From: Thermococcus camini
Lineage (GTDB): Archaea > Methanobacteriota_B > Thermococci > Thermococcales > Thermococcaceae
Reading direction: 5' to 3'
Length of the DNA stretch: 64,000 bases
NCBI RefSeq assembly: GCF_904067545.1
Contig: NZ_LR881183.1
Location: 996,277 to 1,060,276, forward strand
The translations under genes were made by a program, and so were the position numbers. The notes below the pieces were generated by a model. That model did not search any database. It saw only the letters and a program-made list of their open reading frames with translations, and was not told where the DNA came from. Positions 26,663 through 36,478 of this stretch are shown piece by piece (the stretch's first letter is position 1; each line of letters starts with the position of its first letter).

Positions 26663-26680
26663 AGGGGCGCCGGAACGCGA

Positions 26681-27637
26681 TCAGCCGAAGAGCTGCTTCT
26701 TTATTTCCTTCTTCAGCTCCTCTATGAGGTCTATGAGTTCGTCGGCGTCCCTCACCTCGTCGAGGCTGTCCTTCGGTATAAGGGGAACCTCTCCAACGAC
26801 CTCGGTCCTGGTCTTCTCGAGTATGAAGACACCGTCGCTGTTTATTATCCTGCCGACCTCCGCCACCATCTCGGCGCGCTTGACTGTGGAGCGGGTCTTG
26901 CGCTCGTCTATGCCCGTCAGGATCCTGAACTCGTCCTCCCTAGAGACGGCGTTGAAGGGAGCCTTCTTGACCTTGACAACGCCGAGGCCAAGTTCCTTGA
27001 GGCGGTCGAATATCTCCCTCTCAAGCGGTGTCTCAGGAGTAACGTCGAGGTTGGCCTCAACGGTCGAGTGGAGAACGTCGATAGGCTCTGCAAGGGGCTC
27101 GTCGAAGAGCTCCTCAAGGCGGATGGCGACCTCAAGCGAGACCGCCTGCTCACCGCGCTCATAGTTGGTGAGGCTCTTCCTGGAGATGCCGAGGAGCTGC
27201 GCCAGCTCGTTTATTGAGTACCCGTACCTCTCCCTCAGCTTCCTCAACAGACCGCCGTTTATCCTCACATAAAAGCCGCCGCGCTCGGCGAATATTGCCG
27301 GCATCTCGTTCTCGACAAGAACATCGTAGAGGGTCTCGGGTCTGAGGGCGTAGATTCCAAACCTCTCGTAAACGACGCCCTCCTCAAGCTCGGCGTTTTT
27401 CGTCTTTAGGCCGACGATCAGGGGCGAAGCCTTGAAGAAGCGGGCCAGCCTCTTTAGATCCTCCGCCTGCTCCCCGGTGACGGTGTCTATGTTGGTGGCC
27501 ACCTTTATGAAGAGCAGGAGGAATAACCTGCTCGCCACTATGTCAAAGCACGAGCCCTTAAACTCCATACGCGCCGTTTTATACCCCGTGCCCCTTAGTA
27601 TCGCCTCAACCGTCCGTATGAGCCTTTCCCTGTCCAT
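26681..27637 (-). CDS. HTH-type transcriptional regulator (PH1808/TK0539-like)
   Basis: A 318-residue archaeal regulator. An N-terminal nuclease-like domain (GTGYKTARMEFKGSCFDIVA) is followed by a Cro/CI helix-turn-helix near 145-180 (INELAQLLGISRKSLTNYERG) and a C-terminal domain, the layout of a conserved euryarchaeal regulator family. Targets are unknown. The open frame extends to 28225 but that part is antisense to the acetyltransferase gene. ATG 27637 is 26 nt after a TATA (CTTTATATAAG), so the mRNA is leaderless. Confidence 0.85.
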   Translation of the reverse strand: MDRERLIRTVEAILRGTGYKTARMEFKGSCFDIVASRLFLLLFIKVATNIDTVTGEQAEDLKRLARFFKASPLIVGLKTKNAELEEGVVYERFGIYALRPETLYDVLVENEMPAIFAERGGFYVRINGGLLRKLRERYGYSINELAQLLGISRKSLTNYERGEQAVSLEVAIRLEELFDEPLAEPIDVLHSTVEANLDVTPETPLEREIFDRLKELGLGVVKVKKAPFNAVSREDEFRILTGIDERKTRSTVKRAEMVAEVGRIINSDGVFILEKTRTEVVGEVPLIPKDSLDEVRDADELIDLIEELKKEIKKQLFG

Positions 27638-27640
27638 CAC

Positions 27641-27671
27641 CCTTAAATACGCAAACAACTTATATAAAGTT
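27641..27671. promoter_or_regulatory. interlocked divergent promoters
   Basis: CCTTAAATACG (about 27640-27650) fits as TATA for the plus-strand acetyltransferase. The near-palindrome AACTTATATAAAGTT (27657-27671) fits as TATA for the minus-strand HTH gene. Each TATA lies near the other gene's start site, so use of one should hinder the other. Confidence 0.5.
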
Positions 27672-27682
27672 AAGGTGTCGCT

Positions 27683-28234
27683 ATGAGGCCGATCATACTC
27701 AGGGGAAGTCTCGTGTCGATAGGCATGCTTCTGAAGGACGACCTGCGGCAGGTCTGGCTCTGGTACAACGACCGCGACGTCAGGAAGTACCTCTCGTTCC
27801 CGGAGGAGATATTTTTCTACGAGGATGAGCTGGAGTGGTATGAGGCTCTGAGGCGGGAGAAGAAGCACGAAAAGGTATTTGCGATCATGGAGAACTCCTC
27901 GCGCTCCCTCGTTGGACTTGTGGGACTGCACAGGATAGACCACCACAACGGACGCGCCGAGCTGGGATACTTCCTGGCCAAAAGGCACTGGGGCCATGGC
28001 TATGCCAGCGAGGCCGTAAAGCTTGCCCTTGAATACGCCTTCGAGTGGCTCAACCTGCGGAAGGTCTATGCCCACGTCTTCGAGACAAACATCGCATCGA
28101 TAAGGGTTCTTGAGAAGAACGGCTTCACCCTCGCCGGCCGCTGGAAGAAACACCAGTACGTCCCAGGGGAAGGCTTCGTTGATGTGCTCTGCTACGAGCG
28201 GTTCCGGGAGAACACCGAAAACCACTCCAAGTAG
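27683..28234 (+). CDS. RimJ/RimL-type GNAT acetyltransferase
   Basis: A 183-residue GNAT enzyme. The acetyl-CoA loop is YFLAKRHWGHGYASEAVKLAL near 92-112, preceded by VGLVGLHRID and followed by VFETNIASIRVLEKNGFTLAGRW, typical of ribosomal-protein or aminoglycoside-type N-acetyltransferases. The substrate is not known. GGTGTCGCT precedes the ATG. The gene is divergent from the HTH regulator, which may control it. Confidence 0.87.
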   Translation: MRPIILRGSLVSIGMLLKDDLRQVWLWYNDRDVRKYLSFPEEIFFYEDELEWYEALRREKKHEKVFAIMENSSRSLVGLVGLHRIDHHNGRAELGYFLAKRHWGHGYASEAVKLALEYAFEWLNLRKVYAHVFETNIASIRVLEKNGFTLAGRWKKHQYVPGEGFVDVLCYERFRENTENHSK

Positions 28235-28264
28235 GGGACATGAAAGCCGCCCGGAGGTGGAATA

Positions 28265-29620
28265 ATGGCTGGAAACGGTCGAATCCGACTCCTCGTTGTG
28301 CTGCTCGCGGGAATGCTCATCCTCTCCGCGGGATGTCTCAACAGCGGTGGAGCCACACAGACGGCCTCAGGACAGTCCAACGAGAGTACCGCTTTCCAGA
28401 CCAGTGAGACGATCGGTTCTTCACAGACCACCCCAGTGCCAACGAACTCCGCTTCAACAACAGAAACACCAAGCACTGAAGTGCCCAAGAGGGACAATGA
28501 AACGACCTCCACCGCTGCGGAAACCTATGGGGTGGTCAAGGTCACGTTCATCGTCTCAGTCCCCGATTACACACCGGGAAATGACGCGGTTTATATCGCA
28601 GGTGACTTCAACGGCTGGAATCCGGGTGATGAAAACTACAGGCTCAGGAAGCGCGACGACGGGAAGTGGGAGATAACGCTGGAGTTCAAGAAAGGGACCA
28701 GGATCGAGTTCAAGTTCACCCGCGGCTCGTGGGAGACCGTTGAGAAGGGCAGAAACGGTGAGGAGATTCCGAACAGGGCCCTGGTGCTGGAGGAAAGCGG
28801 GAGGTACGAGTTCACGGTTTATCACTGGCGCGATTACGTGGAGGAAGTAGGGGTCGGCATGCACACGATAGTCGGGAACGTGACGACTTTCAAGATGTTC
28901 ATGCCTCAGCTCAAGGAGACGAGGAGAATCTGGATATACTTGCCGCCAGATTACGGGAAGAGCGACAGAAGATACCCCGTCCTCTACATGCACGACGGCC
29001 AGAATCTCTTTGACCGGGCAACCTCCTTCGCCGGCGAATGGGGGGTGGACGAGGCCCTGGAGAAACTCTTCCGGGAGAGAAACTTCTCGATCATAGTTGT
29101 CGGCATAGACAACGGCGGCGAGAGGAGGATAGACGAGTACTCGCCGTGGAGGAACGAGGACTACGGAAGGGGCGGGGAGGGAGACGCCTACGTCCGCTTC
29201 ATCGTCGAAACGCTTAAGCCCTACATCGACTCCCATTACAGAACCATCCCGAACGAGACGGGGATAATGGGCTCCTCCCTTGGAGGACTCATCTCGATCT
29301 ACGCTGGCTTCGCATACCCGGAGACCTTCCGCTACGTTGGGGCCATGAGTTCAGCCTTCTGGTTCAACCCGGAGATCTACGACTTCGTGAGGAACGCCCC
29401 GGAGGGCCCGGAGAAAATCTACATCGACTGGGGGACCCTTGAGGGCAGTGACCCGGCCGGAATGATAGAGACCAACAGAAAGATGGTGAATGTACTGACG
29501 GAAAAGGGCTACGTGGAGGGCGAAAACCTTCTCGTCATCGAGGACGAAGGAGCCACACACAACGAGTACTACTGGTCGAGGCGCTTTCCGGACGCGGTGC
29601 TCTGGCTCTTCGGCGGTTGA
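28265..29620 (+). CDS. secreted lipoprotein: carbohydrate-binding module plus esterase
   Basis: A 451-residue lipoprotein. The signal ends in a lipobox (LSAGC, about 20-24) and is followed by a Ser/Thr linker to about 85. A starch-binding-like module follows ([17 protein letters not shown] near 110, [14 protein letters not shown]). The rest is an esterase D/enterochelin-esterase-type alpha/beta hydrolase with [13 protein letters not shown], the nucleophile in [12 protein letters not shown] near 338, and the late histidine in ATHNEYYW. It probably deacylates polysaccharide or another ester outside the cell. GGAGGTGGAATA precedes the ATG. Confidence 0.87.
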   Translation: MAGNGRIRLLVVLLAGMLILSAGCLNSGGATQTASGQSNESTAFQTSETIGSSQTTPVPTNSASTTETPSTEVPKRDNETTSTAAETYGVVKVTFIVSVPDYTPGNDAVYIAGDFNGWNPGDENYRLRKRDDGKWEITLEFKKGTRIEFKFTRGSWETVEKGRNGEEIPNRALVLEESGRYEFTVYHWRDYVEEVGVGMHTIVGNVTTFKMFMPQLKETRRIWIYLPPDYGKSDRRYPVLYMHDGQNLFDRATSFAGEWGVDEALEKLFRERNFSIIVVGIDNGGERRIDEYSPWRNEDYGRGGEGDAYVRFIVETLKPYIDSHYRTIPNETGIMGSSLGGLISIYAGFAYPETFRYVGAMSSAFWFNPEIYDFVRNAPEGPEKIYIDWGTLEGSDPAGMIETNRKMVNVLTEKGYVEGENLLVIEDEGATHNEYYWSRRFPDAVLWLFGG

Positions 29621-29649
29621 TTTTTAAACCCCTTCCCATTTCTTCAACC

Positions 29650-30924
29650 ATGCTCCTCCACATCGGAATCGACGACACCGACTCACCCAACGGCATGTGC
29701 ACCACATACCTCGGTGCCCTCCTTTACAGGGAGCTTTCCAGTCTAGCGGAGCCCATAGACCTGCCGAGGCTTATCAGACTCAACCCGAACATCCCCTACA
29801 AAACGAGGGGAAACGGAGCGGTCGCGATGACCTTCGAGGTCGAGGAGGAGTTGATCCCAGAAATCAAAGATACCGTCCTTTTCTACGTAAACCAGCTGGC
29901 AGATTTCACCCACGAGAACACCAACCCGGGAGTTGTCTTCTTGGAGGGGGATATTCCAGAAGAGCTCCGCGAGTTTTCGCTTAAAGCTCTGAGGGAGCAC
30001 GTTAAGATCGAAGATGCCGAAAGGGTCGCGAAAGATGTCGGGGCGGAGGTCTTCAAGTTCAAGCTCGGCAGGGGAATAATTGGCGCCTTAGCTTCAATCG
30101 GCTACCCGCTCGAACGCTTCACCTACGAGCTGTTGGCCTACCGCGAGCCCGAGAACTGGGGGACGCCGAGAAAGGTCGATGCGAAGAGTGTTTTCGCCGC
30201 CGACCGCTGGAGCTACCCCTTCACCTACGACAACGTTGACCCATACAAGAGGAGCGTCCTCATAACGCCACACGGCAAAGACCCCGTTCTCGTTGGAATC
30301 CGCGGGATTGATGCCGGGAAAGTCCTCCAGACCTTCGAGAGGGTTGAGTTCGAGGAGCCTGTCGCCTTTTACCAGCTCTACAAGACGAACCAGAACACCG
30401 ACGACCACCTTACCCCAAAGAAAATCGGCGAGCTGAAGCTCTACGACAGCGCGGTAGTTAGGGGCAGGATTGCAAGCCCTTACTGGGAGCGCGGGAGGCA
30501 CGTCTTCTTCGAGCTTAAAGATGAAACCGGTAGAATCCGTGTCGCGGCCTTCGAGCCGACGAAGAAGTTCCGGAACTGGGTCAGGAAGCTTTTGCCAGGA
30601 GATGAAATTATCGCAGCCGGCGGTGTTAAGGAGCACGAGGGCGTTCTGACGCTCAACCTCGAAAAGTTCTATCCGGTGAAGCTCGTCTCCAAAATCGAAT
30701 ATCAGAAGCCCAAGTGTCCAAAGTGCGGGGGAACGATGAAGAGCAAGGGCGACTATTTGAAGTGCAAGCGCTGCGGCTATAAGATGCCGAAGAAGCTCAT
30801 TCCGGTTGAAGTCCCGCGCGAGCTGGAGATGAAAATCTACGAAGTGCCGCCAGACGCGAGGAAGCACCTGTCGAGGCCGCTGGTGCTGCCGGGTGGGGAG
30901 GAGAGGATTTTGAGACTTTTGTGA
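29650..30924 (+). CDS. tiaS: tRNA(Ile2) 2-agmatinylcytidine synthetase TiaS
   Basis: A 424-residue archaeal enzyme that attaches agmatine to C34 of tRNA-Ile so it reads AUA only. The N-terminal [18 protein letters not shown] is the signature of the kinase-like domain. An OB-fold region ([21 protein letters not shown], about 277-297) and a C-terminal zinc ribbon (CPKC...CKRC near 357-378) follow, in TiaS order. TATA GATTTTTAAACC (about 29620-29631) and ATG 29650 fit a short leader; the frame opening at 29617 is rejected. Confidence 0.95.
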   Translation: MLLHIGIDDTDSPNGMCTTYLGALLYRELSSLAEPIDLPRLIRLNPNIPYKTRGNGAVAMTFEVEEELIPEIKDTVLFYVNQLADFTHENTNPGVVFLEGDIPEELREFSLKALREHVKIEDAERVAKDVGAEVFKFKLGRGIIGALASIGYPLERFTYELLAYREPENWGTPRKVDAKSVFAADRWSYPFTYDNVDPYKRSVLITPHGKDPVLVGIRGIDAGKVLQTFERVEFEEPVAFYQLYKTNQNTDDHLTPKKIGELKLYDSAVVRGRIASPYWERGRHVFFELKDETGRIRVAAFEPTKKFRNWVRKLLPGDEIIAAGGVKEHEGVLTLNLEKFYPVKLVSKIEYQKPKCPKCGGTMKSKGDYLKCKRCGYKMPKKLIPVEVPRELEMKIYEVPPDARKHLSRPLVLPGGEERILRLL

Positions 30925-30934
30925 AGTAAGATAT

Positions 30935-31028
30935 TGATAATCACAATTATCATGACGGTGATTATCATTGATTGATTTGCATTCACCCTGCAAAGGGATT
31001 TAAAAAGAGCTTGCAGTGAGGATGCAAT
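30935..31028. repeat. two successive inverted repeats in a convergent gap
   Basis: First, GATAATCAC (30936-30944) pairs exactly with GTGATTATC (30958-30966), and TGATAAT (30935-30941) also pairs with ATTATCA (30946-30952). Second, GATTTGCATTCACCCTGCAA (about 30973-30992) is imperfectly mirrored by TTGCAGTGAGGATGCAATC (31010-31028) around a TATA-like GATTTAAAAAG. Both flanking genes end here, so these are not ordinary promoter operators. Confidence 0.6.
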
Positions 31029-31481
31029 CTATCTAATGACCTCAATCGCGTTAATGCCCTCAAAGTCAGAATCAAAAGTCGCTATCCTTGGAATGCCGTG
31101 CTTTATGCAGGTCGCGAGAATCGTTGCATCGCTTGGCAGGAGGCCGTACATGGCGGCAACCTCTTTTATTATTTCGGCTCTATCTTCATCGGGGAGGATA
31201 TAAATCCCAGCATCCCCGATGAGACCTAAGACCATGGAAAACGCCGTTTCAATCAGTTTTAAACCATCTGTAGTCTTGACGAATCGCTTTACATCGTAGA
31301 TGTTAGAAATTCCGTGTTTCTCTTTGGCGAGCTTCCTAAAAGAGACGTAAACTGCTTCGTTGATTGAAATCGGAGAAATGACCAGCTCGTCTTCTGAAGT
31401 CAGTATGTCCCTCGCTCTTGGAGTTAAGGACGTCGTGAAAAGAAAGTTGTAGATGATGTTGGCGTCAATGTATGTCCTCAA
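31029..31481 (-). CDS. vapC: PIN-domain toxin (VapC-like)
   Basis: A PIN protein of about 150 residues with TYIDANIIYNFLF at the N-terminus, the central glutamate in SINEAVYVSFRKL, and LLPSDATILATCIKHGIPRIATFDSDFEG near the end, giving the acidic metal site. I choose TTG at 31481, inside the antitoxin's 3' end (17 bp overlap), as the long frame would add residues without PIN homology. The C-terminal part is like that of the toxin at 19565. Confidence 0.85.
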   Translation of the reverse strand: MRTYIDANIIYNFLFTTSLTPRARDILTSEDELVISPISINEAVYVSFRKLAKEKHGISNIYDVKRFVKTTDGLKLIETAFSMVLGLIGDAGIYILPDEDRAEIIKEVAAMYGLLPSDATILATCIKHGIPRIATFDSDFEGINAIEVIR

Positions 31482-31698
31482 AGCCCTCAGCCTCCAGAGC
31501 GTAGGTGTCAAGCTCCTCAACGGAAGCCTTTCCGAGTATTCCCATGTAGCTCTCAACGGGAAGTTTCTTACGTTTTTTCTTTAATTTTAATTCAAGGTAG
31601 ATTCGAAGGGCTTCAAGCTCAAGCTCTCTTTCAATGGTCCGTTTGGTCTCCTCACTAACCTTACCGGGTAGTTTCACGCGAAGGGTTACCTCTTCCAT
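31465..31698 (-). CDS. antitoxin of the VapC pair
   Basis: A 77-residue protein with a beta-strand start (EEVTLRVKLPGKV), a helix (SEETKRTIERELELEALRIYLELKLKKKRKK) and an acidic C-terminus (EELDTYALEAEGFEDIH). The first part resembles a ribbon-type DNA-binding fold; the tail would block the toxin. GGTGGGAGT precedes the ATG. Its 3' end overlaps the toxin start. Confidence 0.8.
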   Translation of the reverse strand: MEEVTLRVKLPGKVSEETKRTIERELELEALRIYLELKLKKKRKKLPVESYMGILGKASVEELDTYALEAEGFEDIH

Positions 31699-31738
31699 AC
31701 TCCCACCGCTCTTAATTTGGGGTTCATTAGATATAACC

Positions 31739-32794
<1,056 letters not shown>

Positions 32795-32820
32795 TTATTT
32801 CCATTCCCCAACTCTCCCAC

Positions 32821-33627
32821 ATGCCGGTGAAGATAGATCTGAACGGCCTCGGGGTCATAGTCACGGCATCATCGCGAGGCATAGGCTTCAACATTGCAAA
32901 GGAGCTGCTGAAGAGGAACGCAAGGGTCGTCATAAGCTCGCGGAGCGAGGGGAACCTAAAGAAAGCCCTGGATGAGCTTTCGAGCTACGGTGAGGTTTAT
33001 TCCGTCAGGACAAACCTCTTCGACCAGAAAGACCTTGAGAACCTCGTCAAAAAAAGCTGGGAGCTTTTGGGTGAGGTTGATGCCCTCGTATGGAACGCGG
33101 GAAACGTCCGCTGTGAGCCGTGCCTCCTTCACGAGGCGAGCTACACAGACTGGATAGAAGCTTCTGCCCTCCACACGGTAGCCCCTGGTTATCTAACGAC
33201 CCTCCTCGTTCAGGCGTGGCTCGAGAGAAAAAGGAAGGGCATTCTCGTTTACCTCAACTCAGTCTCGATAAAGGAGCCAATGCCGCCACTGGTTCTGGCG
33301 GATGTTACGAGAGCCGGCCTTGTTCAGTTAGCTAAGAGCGTTTCGAGAACCTACGGAAAGCACGGAATAAGGGCCTACTCCATCCTCCTTGGTAGCTTTG
33401 ACACGCCGGGAGCGAGGGAGAACCTTAAGGCCGTTGCCGAGTCTAGGGGAGAACCCTTTGAGGAAACCTGGGAGCGGGAGGTTCTGGCCAGAACGCCCCT
33501 CCACAGGACTGGGAGGTGGGAAGAACTCGGCTCGCTCGTGGCTTTTCTCCTGAGCGAGGGAGCGGAATACATGCTCGGCTCGACGGTGGTCATAGACGGC
33601 GCGATGACGAGGGGGATAGACATTTAA
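32821..33627 (+). CDS. SDR-family protein lacking the YxxxK motif
   Basis: A 268-residue Rossmann-fold protein of the short-chain dehydrogenase family. The NAD(P) loop TASSRGIGF is at about 15-23, VWNAGNV replaces NNAG near 88, and YLNSVS holds the serine. Where YxxxK is expected the sequence is ADVTRAGLVQL, with no tyrosine and arginine for lysine. It may use another mechanism, or bind a cofactor without normal turnover. It is first in a tight cluster with a hydrolase, a flavoprotein and a radical SAM protein. The ATG at 32821 follows a TATA (GTTTTATTTCC). Confidence 0.83.
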   Translation: MPVKIDLNGLGVIVTASSRGIGFNIAKELLKRNARVVISSRSEGNLKKALDELSSYGEVYSVRTNLFDQKDLENLVKKSWELLGEVDALVWNAGNVRCEPCLLHEASYTDWIEASALHTVAPGYLTTLLVQAWLERKRKGILVYLNSVSIKEPMPPLVLADVTRAGLVQLAKSVSRTYGKHGIRAYSILLGSFDTPGARENLKAVAESRGEPFEETWEREVLARTPLHRTGRWEELGSLVAFLLSEGAEYMLGSTVVIDGAMTRGIDI

Positions 33628-33650
33628 GGCCGCCCTCCCTTCCCACACCC

Positions 33651-34283
33651 ATGAAGGAGGACTACCTAACCGGGGAATTCATAGCGGAGATGGGGGAGAG
33701 GTACTTCAGGCCGAGCAAATGGAGAAAGATTAGGCCGTTCCGGAAGGCGGCGGTTCTGGCGATAGACCTTCAGGCGTATTTCCTCAGGCCAGAGAGCAGG
33801 GCGTTCCTGCCCTCGGCGCCGCGCTTCATTCCGAAGCTGGTGGAGTTCTACGTGGAAGCGGAGAGGCTCGGCGTTCCGCTAATCTTCACCCGTCATTTCC
33901 ACCAGAACGACATCATGACCCGCTGGTGGGGCGGAGACATGCCGAATAACGACCCGTTGAACGAACTTCTCGAAGAGTTCAAGCCCTTCGCCGGAACCGT
34001 CATTGAGAAGAAGACCTACGACGCCTTTCACGGCACTAACCTCGAGGGCCTGCTGAGGGGGCTTGGAGTCGAGACGGTCATCGTAACCGGCGTCATGACC
34101 CACCTCTGCTGTGAAACCACTGCCAGAGAGGCCTTCGTCAGGGGCTTCAACGTCGTCTTCCCCGTCGATGGGACGCTGACCCAGAACAGGCTCTTCCATG
34201 AGGCAACGCTCAGAAACCTCTCCCACGGCTTCGCGGTTACGCCCCTGTTAAAGGAGGTGCTTGAATGGCTCTCGTCGGAATAA
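33651..34283 (+). CDS. isochorismatase-fold cysteine hydrolase
   Basis: A 210-residue cysteine hydrolase of the nicotinamidase/isochorismatase superfamily. The catalytic aspartate is in VLAIDLQAYFL near 36, lysine in IEKKTYDAFHGT near 114, and the cysteine in VIVTGVMTHLCCETTAREAF near 150, a full triad. Amidase substrates such as nicotinamide are possible, but the pocket residues do not tell. It lies 23 bp after the SDR gene and overlaps the flavoprotein gene by 19 bp. Confidence 0.87.
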   Translation: MKEDYLTGEFIAEMGERYFRPSKWRKIRPFRKAAVLAIDLQAYFLRPESRAFLPSAPRFIPKLVEFYVEAERLGVPLIFTRHFHQNDIMTRWWGGDMPNNDPLNELLEEFKPFAGTVIEKKTYDAFHGTNLEGLLRGLGVETVIVTGVMTHLCCETTAREAFVRGFNVVFPVDGTLTQNRLFHEATLRNLSHGFAVTPLLKEVLEWLSSE

Positions 34284-35089
34284 TCGGGGCGGGAATAGGG
34301 GGCATTGCAGCGGCCGTCCAGCTCAAGCGCTACGGGATAGGGAGCGTGATATTTGAGCGCGGCCGGATAGGTGGGCTCATAAGGAACGCCTACTCCGTGG
34401 AGAACACGATGTTCTTCCCAGACGGAATCAAGGGCGAGAAAGTCGTCGAAATCCTTGAGGAGTACGTGAGGAGGTATGGCCTGAAAATCCTCTACGAGGA
34501 AGTCAAGGCCGTGAGAAAGACCGGCGAGCTGTTTGAAGTCGAAACAGAGGAAGGAACTTACCGCTTCAAGTACCTCGTGGTTGCGACGGGGACGAGGCCG
34601 AGAAAGCTTCCCTTCGAGGGGATAGTCTACCACGTCTCTGAAGTCCCGAGGCGGCACTACGGAAGGGTTCTCATAATCGGCGGCGGCGATGTGGCCTTTG
34701 ACTACGCGCTGACGATGAGCGAGACCAGCGACGAGGTAATAATCCTAATGAGGAGCGAGCCGAAGGCCTTGCCCTATCTCCAGGGGCTTGTGAAAAAGCG
34801 CTCAAACATCAGGACGCTGATGGGACAAGTTCGGGAAATAAGGCCCATAAACGGGAAGGGAAAGCTTTTAGCCAGAACGAGCGCTGGCGACTTTGAGGTA
34901 GAGTTAGTGCTCGGGGCCATCGGCAGGGTTCCAAACATCGAGCTGGTTCAGGACATCGAGGACGATAACCTTTTCCTGGTCGGGGACGTTAAGAACGGAA
35001 TCTACAGGCAAACGGCCCTGGCCATAGCCGATGGAATCAAAACCGCGATGGTGATATGGAGGAGGGAGAGGTATGGAGATACTGAGTGA
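34265..35089 (+). CDS. thioredoxin-reductase-like flavoprotein without CxxC
   Basis: A 274-residue two-dinucleotide-domain flavoprotein. FAD binding is by VGIIGAGIGGIAAAVQL (4-20) and GAIGRVPN, and NAD(P)H binding by VLIIGGGDVAFDYAL near 137-151. The ATG at 34265 overlaps the hydrolase gene. The redox CxxC that precedes the second loop in thioredoxin reductases is absent, so it probably passes electrons to another protein or small molecule. The radical SAM protein encoded next, overlapping by 17 bp, is a natural partner because such enzymes need a reductant. Confidence 0.82.
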   Translation: MALVGIIGAGIGGIAAAVQLKRYGIGSVIFERGRIGGLIRNAYSVENTMFFPDGIKGEKVVEILEEYVRRYGLKILYEEVKAVRKTGELFEVETEEGTYRFKYLVVATGTRPRKLPFEGIVYHVSEVPRRHYGRVLIIGGGDVAFDYALTMSETSDEVIILMRSEPKALPYLQGLVKKRSNIRTLMGQVREIRPINGKGKLLARTSAGDFEVELVLGAIGRVPNIELVQDIEDDNLFLVGDVKNGIYRQTALAIADGIKTAMVIWRRERYGDTE

Positions 35090-36020
35090 GGTTGGCGACC
35101 CCAACGTTGCGGTGGTTTATATAGGAAAGACTTCCAAGGGGAACATCGTCGAGTTCGTCGAATCGATTCCGACCTACAATCCGCAAGAAAAGTGGGTTCT
35201 CATAGTTTCATCGCTCAACGGCTGTCCGGTCGGCTGCAAGATGTGTGACGCGGGCTTCTTCTACAAGGGAAGGCTGGACCTCGATGAACTGATGGAGCAG
35301 ATAGAGTATCCAATCCAGAAGCGCTGGAACGGGAAGCCAAAAACCAGGAAATTCAAGGTGCAATTCGCAAGAATGGGCGAGCCGAGCTTCAACATGGCAG
35401 TGATAGAGGCGATGCGGCTTTTGGGCGAGCGTTACGAGAACTTCCACCCGTCGCTCTCCACCGTTGCCCCGATAGGAACCGATAAGTTCTTCGAGGCACT
35501 GCTGGAGCTGAAGAAGGAGGCCTTCCCGACCAACTTCCAGCTGCAGTTCTCGATACACTCCACCAGTCCTGAGCAGAGGGACGAGATAATCCCCGTTAGA
35601 AAGTGGGACTTCGAGAGGATAGCCGAGTACGGTAAAGCTTTCTACGACGAGGGCGGTAAGAAGATTACGCTCAACTTCGCCCTTGCGAGGGAGAACGAGG
35701 CCGATGCTGAAGTCATAGCCGAGTACTTCCCAAGGGAATACTTCCTCATCAAAATAACGCCGCTCAACCCGACGGTGAGTGCCCTAAAGAACAAGCTCAC
35801 CAACGACGTTGACCTTGAGACAGGCCTTCCGATGAAGCACAGGAAGTTTGTTGATGACCTCAGAAGGCTCGGCTACGAAGTCATCATCTCCGTCGGCGAC
35901 ACCAGAGAGAATCTCATCGGCTCGAACTGCGGCCAGTACATCCTCCGCTTCCTCAAAGAGAGACCGGAGCTTAGGGAAGCCTATACCTTCGCGAGGGGGT
36001 TTGAGTTTAAGGTGAGCTGA
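35073..36020 (+). CDS. RlmN-like radical SAM protein lacking the first catalytic cysteine
   Basis: A 315-residue radical SAM enzyme. The cluster motif is CPVGCKMC (C51, C55, C58). The surrounding VSSLNGC and the late GSNCGQY (C286) match RlmN/Cfr, where the last cysteine carries the methyl group. The other RlmN catalytic cysteine (C118 in E. coli, seven residues before the cluster) is isoleucine 44 here. So the fold is RlmN-like but normal adenosine C2 methylation by the two-cysteine route looks impossible. It overlaps the flavoprotein gene, its likely electron donor. Substrate unknown; RNA or a small molecule are options. Confidence 0.83.
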   Translation: MEILSEVGDPNVAVVYIGKTSKGNIVEFVESIPTYNPQEKWVLIVSSLNGCPVGCKMCDAGFFYKGRLDLDELMEQIEYPIQKRWNGKPKTRKFKVQFARMGEPSFNMAVIEAMRLLGERYENFHPSLSTVAPIGTDKFFEALLELKKEAFPTNFQLQFSIHSTSPEQRDEIIPVRKWDFERIAEYGKAFYDEGGKKITLNFALARENEADAEVIAEYFPREYFLIKITPLNPTVSALKNKLTNDVDLETGLPMKHRKFVDDLRRLGYEVIISVGDTRENLIGSNCGQYILRFLKERPELREAYTFARGFEFKVS

Positions 36021-36064
36021 CGAAAGGCTTATCTTTTCCTCATCCCAACCTCTCTGGTGGTTCA

Positions 36065-36478
36065 ATGAAACTCATGGCAGGGCTCCGCAGGGACTTCCGA
36101 GAGTTCAAAGACTCATGCATGGGGATTCTCCTCTACGGATCTCACGCTAAGGGAGAGGCTACAAGCAGAAGCGACATCGATGTATGCCTCGTTAAGCCAA
36201 AGCCCGGCGTATATGGGGAAGTTCTCCAAAAACTCGGTGGAAAGTACGATATCAAAGTCTTCGAGGAGCTTCCCCTCTACATCCAGATTGAGGTTATCGG
36301 GAACCACAAAGTAATTTACGGCGACGAGGTTGAACTGTCAGAGTACTTCTACCGCTTCCGAAAGCTGTGGAGGGACATGGAGCACAGGATAAAGGAGAAC
36401 CGGTTTGAGAGCGTGAGGGAGAAGATAAGACTCAGGAGGCGTGCCCGTGAGAAGGCACAGGTACTTAGAGAAGCTTGA
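36065..36478 (+). CDS. mntA: MNT-type nucleotidyltransferase antitoxin MntA
   Basis: A 137-residue minimal nucleotidyltransferase. It has GS-x10-DxD exactly (G25, S26, D37, D39), the motif of MntA. In the known HepT/MntA system this enzyme inactivates the toxin by adding AMP to a tyrosine. Its C-terminal helix is strongly basic. GGTGGTTCA precedes the ATG, and the gene overlaps the HEPN gene by 38 bp. Confidence 0.88.
   Translation: MKLMAGLRRDFREFKDSCMGILLYGSHAKGEATSRSDIDVCLVKPKPGVYGEVLQKLGGKYDIKVFEELPLYIQIEVIGNHKVIYGDEVELSEYFYRFRKLWRDMEHRIKENRFESVREKIRLRRRAREKAQVLREA

Noticed and set aside
27638-28225. Long N-terminal extension of the HTH regulator frame
   Set aside because: It is antisense to the GNAT acetyltransferase, has no domain, and a leaderless promoter fits ATG 27637.
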